Source: Ustilago trichophora (Eukaryota; Basidiomycota; Ustilaginomycetes; Ustilaginales; Ustilaginaceae). From it: a DNA stretch of 64,000 nt. The position numbers were made by a program, and so were the translations under genes. Where the stretch lies: assembly GCA_900323505.1 (NCBI GenBank), contig OOIN01000006.1:124001-188000 (forward strand), in the 5' to 3' direction. Under the pieces are notes generated by a model that saw only the letters and a list, made by a program, of their open reading frames with translations, did not search any database and was not told the origin of the DNA. Positions 1-9,900 of this stretch are shown here, in pieces. Each line of letters opens with the position of its first letter. Position 1 is the first letter of the stretch.

Positions 1-379
1 CATCCTCAAAACGTAAGTTCCTTCCACCTTCTCGATACGATATTCACGCTTCGAATGATGATTGGATTCTGCCTGGCACCAGTCGTAATAAAGCAAATTC
101 ATTGCCGACAACACCGATTGCAGTGGAGGCCTTTACGCTATTATCCTCCCTTAATCTGATACAAGCCCTTCTCCCTCCTCGAGATTGCACACAAGAACGT
201 AACAAATGAGAAAACCTCAGAAGCTGACCATCTTCTCCTCGATATCACCTTCCTTTTTCGTTCGCATAATAGAGCTCTCGCTTTCTTTCTGTTACCCCTG
301 CTTTGTAGCCCCTGCTTTGTACTTCTACTTCCACTATACCCTCTTTTGAAATTTCCCTTCTTTTGGTTGCTTTAAGGAT
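1..379. other. Upstream region of COQ3, no gene seen
   Basis: No ORF with family resemblance is visible. The stretch is pyrimidine-rich near its right end (about 270-370), as usual for leaders in this window, and probably holds the COQ3 promoter and 5' leader. A GTAAGT at about 12-17 could be a splice donor of a transcript entering from the left, but nothing else supports that. Confidence 0.5.
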
Positions 380-1551
380 ATGATCGCACCCACGACGACG
401 GGCGCTAGGTCGACCACGCGCTTGCTGTCCCGCCCAGGCGCGGCTTTGGTCTGTCAGTGAGTCTTCATTCTCATGGCCCTCCCCTGTCCTTGTCCTACTC
501 TTGAGGTTTCGATTGCTGAGACCGCTTCTCCTCCTGTGCTCATCATCACATCAGATCGACAACAGCGGCAGTACGATCCTTCGCATCCACCTCGAAGCAT
601 CGTCTCGACTCGCCTTCCCCTTCGTCGGTACATGCATCCGAGATCGAGCATTTCAGCCGACTCTCATCGAAGTGGTGGGATGAACATGGCGAATTCGGCC
701 TGTTGCATGCTATGAATCCTGCGCGGATCCAGTTTCTTCGTGAGAAGCTAGACGAAGTATGGGGTTACGAGCTTGCTAAGCGTCAGGTCGAAGCACGGAA
801 CTCCGGCACATCCCTTTCCCCATCTTCAACATCAGCATCTTCGACATGGTCGACCGAAGCAAGGACGCCGCTGGAGAATCTAGGCAAGACACGATTCCTC
901 TCCGGTCTCGATGTGGCTGATATCGGGTGTGGTGGGGGACTTCTTTCCGAATCATTGGCCCGACTGGGTGCCCGAACCACTGGCGTAGACGCAAGCAGCT
1001 CCAACATTGGAATTGCCACCACCCATGCCTCTCGCGACCCCATCCTCTCTCGAACCCACCCACTCGGCGGTCCAGCGCTGACCTACCTCCATACCACCGC
1101 TGAAGACCTCGTCGCACAAAACCGCACCTTTGACATCGTCTGTGCCATGGAGGTGTTGGAACACGTTAATGGTCCCGCCGACTTCCTCCGCTCTCTCGAT
1201 AAGTTGGTGAAACCGGGAGGACATTTGTTCATGTCGACCATTGCTCGTACACCGCTGTCTTGGTTCTTGACCATCTTCATGGCCGAAGATGTCCTGCGCT
1301 TGGTCACACCTGGAACGCACACCCATCATCAGTATATCAACCCCCAGGAGTTGGTAGACTTCTTTGAGAAGGATCTCAACTGGTATGGTCAAGCGAAAAC
1401 CGACCTTCCACAAAGGTTGCACTTTGAAACCAGAGGTACAGCATATTTGCCATGGAAGGGTACTTGGAGCCTAGCGACATCTGGGACTAGCTTGCCAGGT
1501 ACTCAGGAATGCAACTACTTTTTCTGGGCGAGAAAACCTCTCCGTCCCTAG
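380..1551 (+). CDS. COQ3: COQ3, ubiquinone biosynthesis O-methyltransferase, mitochondrial
   Basis: Class I SAM-dependent methyltransferase that performs the two O-methylations of coenzyme Q synthesis on the matrix face of the inner mitochondrial membrane. Exons are 380..456 and 555..1551 (357 aa), joined by a GTGAGT donor at 457 and a TCAG acceptor ending at 554. The join restores the family's N-terminal block EIEHFSRLSSKWWDEHGEF (from residue 55), which an unspliced reading loses. Residues 1-50 are rich in Ser, Thr and Arg with no acidic residues before about 44, as in a mitochondrial presequence. SAM motif I is VADIGCGGG (about 146-154), followed by the acidic motif II in TGVDASS and the later EVLEHV motif. 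The 3' end converges with MPP10 249 bp away. The ATG at 380 is the first in frame and gives a sensible presequence. Family assignment is firm; the exact start is very likely. Confidence 0.94.
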
Positions 1552-1746
1552 AGAGGCCCCAAATCGCATCGCAATCTCATCCTCCAAAACCAACCTCTCC
1601 CCACGGACAGCGAACGATACATCACAACCCACAAAGCTGAATGCTGAAATGAGCGAGAACTGGATTGCCGATGATGTTAGTGTGAGAAGAAATGATGTGT
1701 AGAGTCTCCAGCCAGGTGAATGTGATGATGAAGTGTGGATGCAAGA

Positions 1747-1770
1747 TGAATGAATGAATGAATGAATGAA
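1747..1770. repeat. (TGAA)6 microsatellite
   Basis: Six perfect TGAA units lie in the short convergent gap between the 3' ends of COQ3 and MPP10. It is probably in the 3' UTR of one or both transcripts, and is a likely length-polymorphic site. Confidence 0.85.
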
Positions 1771-1800
1771 CGTGATCTCAAAGACAAAGCGTGTGCGATA

Positions 1801-4782
1801 TCATAGCTTGAACTGGTTGGCAGTGGTCGGCTTTGCCGCTGATCCATTGACACCGTTGGCGCCAGCCTTGCCCTTGCCCTTGTTCTTGCTGTTTTTGCCG
1901 GTACCTGCACCTGCGGCATTGGCCTCCTTGCCAATGACCGACACGCCTCGGTTGCCAACGAGCTTCTTGAGCGCTTGCTGCTTCTCCTCCTTCTCGTTGA
2001 CCTTTTTGGCACGTACCAAACCAGACATTTCGAGCGCCTTGCGTGTGTCTTGGATCTTTTCGTTGCGCTGGCGCTTCTCCTGGCGCAGCTTGTTGTGCAG
2101 ACGTTGCTTTTCCTCGGGAGTCATCTCGGACTTGGCACCGTCCATGACGGTAGAGTGGCGCGAGCGTTCGTACACCTCCTCTGGGGCGAGCATGGTACTC
2201 GACGATGCGGTGGAGGGGAGCGCTGTCTCGATCGATACAGAAGGTGCATTGGTGAGGGTCTGGATGGTCGCCTTGGGTGCCTTGGGAGTAAAGTGGGCGT
2301 TGGAGAGCGCATCGAGCTTGTTAAAGATGTCATCGTAGAGCGCGGTGATCTCCTCGTGCTCCTTGGCCAGCTTGGCATCGGCCTCGGCGACGGGTGCGCC
2401 ATCTTCGCCATCGACACCGCGAGCGGCTTGGTACTCTTCTTCGTACAGCTCGGCCAGACTCTTGGCGCTCTTGCTGTCGGAAAGCTCGAGAAGTCGCGAG
2501 GGAAGGAAGGGTAGCGCTTCCATCTCACGTCGACGGATGACATCGTCAAAGTTTTGATCGAGAATGCGGCGCTTGATGAGGTCCTCGATGGACTCGGTCA
2601 TCTCCTCGGTCACTTGGGGTGTGACTTTGGCGGCACGCTCGAACTCGAGGTCTTGCTCGAGAAGACTGTCTTGCGGACGGGCGCGAGTGCCGGCTTCTCC
2701 CATCAGAGTCCAGTCTTTCTTGGCGACGTTCTCATCTTCAAGGCGAGCGATCTCCTCCTTGAGGGCAGCGACACGCTTCTCATGGGTGGAAAGCTTCTCT
2801 TGGGCGTCTGCCTCGTCATCGCTGTCGGCAAAGAGATCCCCAGCGACTCGACGGGCCGTGTTGACGCCATCGTCGTCGTCTTGCTCCTCCTCGTCATCCT
2901 CTTCCGCATCTTCGCCTTCGCCTTCGCTTTGCTCTTGATCTTCTTCCGCCTCATCCGAATACTGCTCCTCTCCCTCGTCGTCGCTGCCCTGATGACCGAT
3001 TGACGATGTCTCAGACTCGACCTCGTCCATGTCCATATCGTCGTCATCGTCGTGGTCTTGGTCCTCATCCATATCCTCATCATCAAAATGACGAGCGGCG
3101 TCAACGTCATCAGATGATGCTCCGATCATTTTCAACATCTCGGGAGTGAGGTGGTCCATTGACTTCTTGCGTGGCTTGATGCGGCGATACTCGATGGTGT
3201 CGTTGAAGCGGATGCTTCGTTTGCGATCGGGCTCCTCGTAGACGCGAGCCGGCTTCTTGCTGGGTGACGAGTGCTCGTCGAGATCAGATCCGTCCTTCTC
3301 GTCATCATCGTTGTGGTCGCCAGCAGCGTCCAGAGCAGCAAACCTAGCGGATGCCTTACGCTTTCCGAACTTCTTGTTGAACTTGGCAGCCTTTGTTGGC
3401 GGCAAGAAGAAGTCTGCATAGTGGGCATCGGCGGCGTCGACGAGACCTGAACCCTCTGCGGCTTCTTCCTCTTGCTCATCGTCCTCATCATCCAGATCAT
3501 CGCCGCCGCTGAGAGGTTTGAAGTAATCGACCTGGTCTGTGAGATCATCATCGTCGTTGTCGTCGACTGGGTCGGCCTCCTCTTCAGCATCCTGTTCGTC
3601 GAGTTGGCGGTTGAGATCGTCTATTGAGAAAAAGTCGTCATCGAGAGTGGGGTGACGCTTGGATGGACGCTTGGAAGCTTTGCCGGGACGATCGAGATCC
3701 TCGAGCAGCGATGTGGGGATGCCGGCACTGTTCTTGCCAGATGACGTTGCTCGGCTGTGCTCCTCTTCAGACTCGTCCTCTTCTTCCTCTTCGTCTTCCT
3801 CGTATATGTCTTCATCGTCCTCTTCATCCTCACCGTCCTCATCGTCTCCGACTTGAGATCGTAGGCGTGGGAGCATGCCCATCTCCTGCTCCTCCTTGCG
3901 TCGAAGCTGCTCAGCCTCGGTCTTGAGAGGTTCATAGAAGACTTCGGTAGGATCGCCATCGCTAATGTCGGAAGCACCTGCGTATGCGGAACCTTCTTCA
4001 TCGGACTCATCGTCTTCTTCTGCCAAGTGGGCGAGGAACTGGTCGCGAAGGGCTGGGTCGATACCCAGGGCTCGAAGGTCGGCATCACTGAGCTGACTGA
4101 GACGGGCACGTTCCTCTTCTGGGTCCATGTCTTCGTCATCGTAGTCGCCAGACATGTCATTGTCGTCCTCGTCTTCCTCATCTGAGTCGCTGTCATCATC
4201 GTCATCATCCGATCGTGATCTCGAGCGAGATGGACCGGCTCTCTTGTTAGATTCTTCCTCCTCTTCTTCGTCCTCGTCCTCGTTCTCTTCACGGATGAGA
4301 CCCTGAGCAAAGTAGCGCTCGACAATGCCAGACATCTTGGCTGCTTTGAGGTCGACCTGCTCCCATAACTGTCGCGAGTCCATGCCGTCGGTGACGAGCT
4401 CGTCGAGCGGTGTGCCTTCAAAGAGAGGCGGGGCAGCAGCGGTGCTTGCGTGTCCACGCTTGCGCTTTCCACCTGATCTCGAAGCTCGCTGGTCCTGGAG
4501 CTCTGATTTGGGAGTGACGGTTTGGATGAAGGCGCAGATGGAAGGGATGGCGTCCTTTTCGGAGGAGACCGAGTGGTCAAAGATCTGCTTGAGCGCTTGG
4601 ACTGAGAGGGCGGACAAAGAAGCATCTCCGTTTGCTAGCCTTTCGGGGTGGGCGGCGATGAGCTCTGCTAGCTCCTGTGCCTTGTTGAGATGGGACAAGG
4701 AAGCATTGGGCCATGGCTTGTCGTCTGACTCTGGTTGGGTGACAGCCGAGGGCTTTGCGCCCTTCCGCGGCGAGGGAGGCAT
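1801..4782 (-). CDS. MPP10: MPP10, U3 small nucleolar RNP component
   Basis: Nucleolar subunit of the SSU processome that binds Imp3 and Imp4 with U3 snoRNA and is needed for early pre-18S rRNA cleavages. A single exon encodes 993 aa. The N-terminal signature is FEGTPLDELVTDGMDSRQLW (about residues 140-160). The FFSIDDLNRQL block lies mid-protein. The diagnostic C-terminal region carries KKDWTLMGE, RPQDSLLEQDLEFE and then the IEDLIKRRILDQNFDDV helix and SLAELYEEEYQ. Very long Asp/Glu runs (about 180-370 and 580-680) separate these blocks, as in other Mpp10 proteins, and make this one longer than the yeast protein (593 aa). The C-terminal tail is basic. The start is the first ATG in frame (4780-4782 on the plus strand); the frame stays open to 4821 only through non-ATG codons. 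No intron is needed. Confidence 0.93.
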   Translation of the reverse strand: MPPSPRKGAKPSAVTQPESDDKPWPNASLSHLNKAQELAELIAAHPERLANGDASLSALSVQALKQIFDHSVSSEKDAIPSICAFIQTVTPKSELQDQRASRSGGKRKRGHASTAAAPPLFEGTPLDELVTDGMDSRQLWEQVDLKAAKMSGIVERYFAQGLIREENEDEDEEEEEESNKRAGPSRSRSRSDDDDDDSDSDEEDEDDNDMSGDYDDEDMDPEEERARLSQLSDADLRALGIDPALRDQFLAHLAEEDDESDEEGSAYAGASDISDGDPTEVFYEPLKTEAEQLRRKEEQEMGMLPRLRSQVGDDEDGEDEEDDEDIYEEDEEEEEDESEEEHSRATSSGKNSAGIPTSLLEDLDRPGKASKRPSKRHPTLDDDFFSIDDLNRQLDEQDAEEEADPVDDNDDDDLTDQVDYFKPLSGGDDLDDEDDEQEEEAAEGSGLVDAADAHYADFFLPPTKAAKFNKKFGKRKASARFAALDAAGDHNDDDEKDGSDLDEHSSPSKKPARVYEEPDRKRSIRFNDTIEYRRIKPRKKSMDHLTPEMLKMIGASSDDVDAARHFDDEDMDEDQDHDDDDDMDMDEVESETSSIGHQGSDDEGEEQYSDEAEEDQEQSEGEGEDAEEDDEEEQDDDDGVNTARRVAGDLFADSDDEADAQEKLSTHEKRVAALKEEIARLEDENVAKKDWTLMGEAGTRARPQDSLLEQDLEFERAAKVTPQVTEEMTESIEDLIKRRILDQNFDDVIRRREMEALPFLPSRLLELSDSKSAKSLAELYEEEYQAARGVDGEDGAPVAEADAKLAKEHEEITALYDDIFNKLDALSNAHFTPKAPKATIQTLTNAPSVSIETALPSTASSSTMLAPEEVYERSRHSTVMDGAKSEMTPEEKQRLHNKLRQEKRQRNEKIQDTRKALEMSGLVRAKKVNEKEEKQQALKKLVGNRGVSVIGKEANAAGAGTGKNSKNKGKGKAGANGVNGSAAKPTTANQFKL

Positions 4783-4939
4783 GGTTGAGTTGGACGGCGT
4801 CAAACCGGGGCGTGACAGCAAAAGAGATGCTGGTGATGGTGGAGTACGTAGCAGTACGTCTATTTGTCGAGATTATAGGGACATTGACAGGAGCTCGCTT
4901 GTCGAGATGCAAAGAGGGTGTGGTGGTGTGGAAAGAATG

Positions 4940-4976
4940 AGAGAGACAGAGAGAGAGAGACACACACACACACACA
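4940..4976. repeat. (GA)n/(CA)n compound microsatellite
   Basis: A run of GA dinucleotides passes directly into eight CA units, about 160-195 bp upstream of the MPP10 start. It probably lies in the MPP10 promoter or leader. Confidence 0.85.
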
Positions 4977-6340
4977 AAGAGTTTAGCTCAGAAGATCCGC
5001 AAAAGCTGAGTTGGTGTGCAATATTATTCCCAAAATTTTCCGCATTTTTTGGTGCTGCATCAGATGGATGACTAAGCAAAGGTCAACGAAGCGCCAACAA
5101 AATTTTGGAGAGCTGTGTGCGCTTTGGTGACATAACATTTTGAAATTGAGCGTACGTCAGATTGACTTGGTCCTTGGCAGCAGCTTTGCGGTGACAACGA
5201 GGACAGGCAGACTGGATTGCTACCCGGTGGAGGTATTCCGATCCGAGTGGATGATGAAACAGCCTAGAATGTAAATAGAAGGATGGGATCGTGCACCCGG
5301 AAGGACAATAGCGAGCAGCTGCCGAGTTGAGCTTTGAAAAGGTTGCGAGATGCGCGGGAATGGGCGCAGGTTGACATGATTCTAGCGGCGTGCACAAACA
5401 AAACTGTGCCACGCTTTCAACTTAGGCTCGAGCTGGGGTTCGCAAGATTGTGGTCGAGCGAGCTGCGACAACAAGCAAAGGGCATCTGTCCACTTTGTCA
5501 GTATCTGCATGGAGGATCGTAGTGGATCTTTCAACGAGCGATCCAGCCGCGCCGACTGACGTGCACTACAGTAGCTAGCGCTGGTTCGGTATCACAATTG
5601 ATTGCGTGTGGTCGCTTGAATTCAAACAGAGAATGAATTCACAGTAAGGGCCATACCTCTGTGTGATACCAATCACATCTGCAGATGCCGGCCAGGAGGC
5701 TGTAAAGCGGTCAACTCGATTGTAAGAGCAAGAGAGAGTGACTTTGAAACGGATCAAGGAAAGGAGAGAAGTCCGATGTTTGCCCAGCCACGACTAAGTC
5801 ATCACATGGCGGGAGCCGGTGCCGGAAAGCAAGAAAAGATGCTTCATCACCTCTTCCAATGTGGCGGACCAGTTGGTCGAGTGAAGATGTAGAGAGTGAA
5901 GACTGCGTGGTGTCGCAGTTCGCTTTGTAACCGAGAAACAAAAGCAACCGGCTCGGCGGCGAACGATGCTGAATACTCTGTACAGTATTAACCTACAGCA
6001 TGACTTTTGTCTGAGTGCGAAATAGTGCTACAGTGCGTGATTCAGTACCGCAGCCCAAGACCTTTTTTATGCCAAAAAGAGCCAAGACTGGGACGGGGAA
6101 GCTGGTTCAAAACCACATCGCTCCGAATTGTTCCCCCTTACAATATCGACCTCCTTCGCCTTCTCTCTCTAACGAATGTATCAAAGTGACGCTGATAATC
6201 TAGCATCTCTTGGAGCGGTTGCGCGGTCAAACTGTGCTGCACACAAGCTGCAGGAAGCGGATCAGCCGAGACCATGAATCTTGAGATTTTTTTTTTTTGG
6301 CGTCTTTTCTGAAATAGTGAGCTGTTGAACCCTGTCATGG

Positions 6341-6342
<2 letters not shown>

Positions 6343-6375
<33 letters not shown>
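6343..6375. repeat. T33 homopolymer
   Basis: An uninterrupted run of 33 T follows GGGG and leads into a CT-rich stretch, about 550 bp upstream of the DENN-EFM7 start. Its exact length is prone to sequencing error. It could be a relic of a retroposed poly(A) tail inserted in minus orientation, but no element body or target-site duplication was recognised. Confidence 0.85.
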
Positions 6376-6919
6376 CTCTCTAGATTTTTTCTTCTTCTTC
6401 TTTTGTTTCGGACTAGAAGCCCACTTCTTCCGCTGGTCCCGTGTTCATCGAGAGAAGCGTGGTGTGGCGGATTTTTGACCTCTGTATCCGTCGGACCGTC
6501 CGTGCCATGGTGCCATTGTGCCATTGTGCCAGGTTCTGCCTTTTGTCACTATCACCAAAACAGTCAGTCACATTCCCAATCCCTCTGCGACGCTGCTCTG
6601 ATCCCGCTCGGCAACTCGTTGGCTTGTGGTTGAGCATCCGCCTCGGCATTCCCCTTTCCTTTCTCCACCATCATCCAACGTCGCACCCCTTGTGCCCACG
6701 TTTGGTCATTCCCTCATCTGGTTCCAACCGAGCTCCTCTGCTCGCGACCATCCTCTCATCCATCATCTTCGCCTCTGCTCGAGATTTCGATTGTCATCCA
6801 CCTGGACGACAGCATCCGGCACAGGCTTACCACGGCGATCATTCCTCAACACCGCCCTATCATCCAAGGTCTTCTATCTTCACGGCTTGCTGTACGAGCA
6901 ACCCCACTTCATACCCCTA

Positions 6920-9900
6920 ATGCCTAGTGCAGACGCCGGGCCAAGTCGCTCTACCAGCCGCGGCGCTGGCCTGGGCGGCAAATTCTCCCTCTCCAATCTC
7001 TCGCTAAAGAGTGCAGACGGAGCTAGGTCAGGCGCACGCACTCCAAAGAGCGGTCACCGTCAGTTCCTCAGCAATCCAGGCCCCAGGTCTAGCAATGCCC
7101 GCACATCCAACCTCTCCACCACTTCCGTAGCCAAGTCCACCGATGGCAACAACATCGCCCAGCTCTACGCTGTATTCGGCCTCCCCAAGGACCCTTCTGT
7201 CTGGACCGCTGCAGAGGACGATTGCACCAACGGCGTACATCATATCGAAAGCGCCGTAGGTCGCTTCTGGCGTCCCGAAGTCCTCGGCTGCTCCATCTGC
7301 CCACCCGTCAACCCCGTCGATGAAGGCCTCAAAACTCCCCTCTCTCCAGGTAGCATCTCCGACAAGAAAGACGCAAAGGCCAGTGCATGGGGCTCCGATA
7401 AAAAGGGCGGCTCCAACCCCAAATTCATCGAGATGGCTGATGGCCGCGGCGGCGTAGAGAGAGCCGAGACCGCTCGTGTACTCTCCAAGGCGCTCAAGCT
7501 CTCCTTCACCCGTGAGATCGAGATCTCTTCTGGTCCCATCAACTTTCCTCCTTCTTCTACCTCGCATACCTTCTCCTTCAGCGTCCCCACCGTAAAGTCG
7601 TCCGCTTCCGGTGGAGCTGCCCGTCCATCCACAGACGTGCGCAAGGCCAGCGCTCCGTTTTCCGTCAGCGCCGCCAATGTTCACAACACTCGCTCCTTCT
7701 CGGCTGTCGGCGAAGGCTTTGGTCTCGAGGGGGTCTCTTCTCGTCTGCCTGCCGGTGCTGGCGGCTCAGGCGAGGATACGCCCGGTGTAGCCACCTTCTA
7801 TGGTTCCGTGCTTACTGTCTGGAGTGCCGCCGACGAGAAACGAGCAAAGGCGATCCGCAAGGAGCTCAGTCGACTTGCCAAGGCCCGTGCCAGTGGTCGC
7901 AACGGTGTCAACAAGAGCGTCAACAACGAAGGTGAAGATATCGAGGAGGATTTTGAAGGCACCAGCGCATTGGGTCACTCTCTGCTTCCAGACAACAACG
8001 CCTTCTTCATGCCTTACGCCATCTGCATCGTCTCCCGATACCCCATTTACAACCTTCTAGGAGACTGGAACAAGGCCGCTTGGTTCAAGTACAGCCGCAA
8101 CATCGAGATGCACAACAAGCTCATGGCCGCTATCCTCCGTCACCCTGCGCCCCGCATCGGCGAGACCTTCCGCCTTCAGTCCCCTGACGAGGATATCTCG
8201 TTTGTCTGCACCTTCCCCGGCGCACTAGACTGGGGTCGAGGCTTGCTTGGCATCGATTTTTCCATGTGGCCTCTCTTCAAGACGCTTTCCATCGACAATG
8301 TCCTAACAATCTGCGAAATCGCCCTCGCACCCGCCGGCCGCGTTCTCTTCATGTCGCGTCATCCTGCCTTGATGGGCATGGCCGTCGAGACCATCAAGTA
8401 TCTAGTCGAGCTTTGCGGCTGGAAGGGCGTTGCCCACCAGAACTGCCACGCCAGAGACGTCCGAATCTACTTGGAAGATCCAGGCTCCTGGCTCATTGCC
8501 ATCAACACCGAATTGCGAAGCATCATCAAGCCCCCCAAGGAGGTCTGCATTGTCGATCTCGACATCAACTTTGTCAATTGCCCTCGTCCGCCTCTCAAAG
8601 CTCCTAGCAAGGGCGCCGCTCGCGACAAGAAGCGTAGAAAGTTGATCGCTGCTCTCGGCTTTTCTTCTGCCGACTACATCATCCCACGTGAATATGTCGA
8701 GGCTTTCCCCAGCGGTCGCTTCCGCCCGCTCAGCAAGGTCGAGTCCAAGTCTCGCGACGTCCCCTACGAGCGCCTCGACAGCCCACAGTGGTGGGACCAG
8801 GGCGCCTTGGTTGGTGCCTTTGACCAAGTCTTGCATGAAGGCACTAAGCCTAGCTTCCTCAAGAAGGTCCTCCGCATGCGCACCGAGAAACAGGCCGTTG
8901 CCTCCGAAACAGAGCTTGCTGCTGTCCTCGCGCTCCGCAAGAGGGCCAGCACCTTTGTCGATGCCCGCGACGGCCTCGAGAACAAGATTGGCAGGCTCAA
9001 CAAGCGTCTTGCCTTCCTCATGAGCGAGGGTGAGATGTGGCGCCAGCAATTCGATAAGATCCAGCAGCTCGTCGACCGACTTACTCGCGAGGCAGGTGAT
9101 CTCCGCTCCAAGCTCGACAAGGAGCGCAGAGAGTCCAGACGGCTCAGCTCCACATTGCAGCAGAGAGACATGGAGTACGTTCAGGCGCAAATCCAGCTCC
9201 GCGACACCGAGACGGCACGCGAGAAGGCGCAGGCCGAGCTGCTGCGCATGCGAACCGCCATGGAGAATCTCGAATCCGAGCGCGAAGCAATGATGGACGA
9301 GATCCGCAACGTTCTTAGCAATTCCGGCGCCGACGAGTTTGGTGTGTCCTCGCTCAACAACCTCCAAAACATGACTCAGAACTTTGGCCGAGGCGATGGC
9401 GCCTTCTCGCCCGCTGGCAGCGACATGAGCCACAACACTGAAATGCACATCATGAAGTCTCGTGCACTCGCCGAGCAACGTATTTCGATGGGTCAGCCTC
9501 GCACCACTAGTCAGCTCAGGAAGGCATCCATCGCTCCTTCCGAGGATGCTCATGCCAACGGTCTCAATGGTGCTGGTAACGCGTCTGCGCACAACCACTT
9601 CCCAGATGAGCAGATGAACAACGAGATCCAGAAGCGAACCACCGCCGTCACCGACCAGATTGCAAAGATCCAGCAACAACTCGAATCCACCCTCACTCAG
9701 CTCGAGGGACGCCGATCGGCCACTTTCGAGCGCGAACGCGACCGTCGCCGATTGTCTTCTTCTTCCGTAGGCAGCCACCGTTACGATGCCGCGCCCTCCA
9801 GCATCGGCCATCACAATGCAGTCGCCTCCAGCGTTGGTCACGGCCATCGACGCGATGTCAATGGAGATCTCCGTCCATCCGAGGAGGTCGAGACCATCGA

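Larger units (their letters stand above)
4783..6919. other. Divergent intergenic region between MPP10 and the DENN-EFM7 gene
   Basis: About 2.1 kb without a supportable gene; the short ORFs here have no recognisable domains and no codon pattern like the neighbours. It holds a GA/CA repeat near MPP10, an imperfect palindrome around CTGTACAG (5978-5985), a 33-base T tract and, from about 6540, a pyrimidine-rich stretch that is probably the leader of the downstream gene. Promoters of both divergent genes must lie inside. Confidence 0.7.

Noticed and set aside
703..1551. COQ3 as a single-exon gene starting inside the later frame
   Set aside because: It would lack the conserved EIEHFSRLSSKWWDEHGEF block and the mitochondrial presequence, both restored by the 457-554 intron.
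6095..6125. tRNA B-box-like GGTTCAAAACC
   Set aside because: Flanking bases cannot form a T stem and no A box lies at the right distance upstream.
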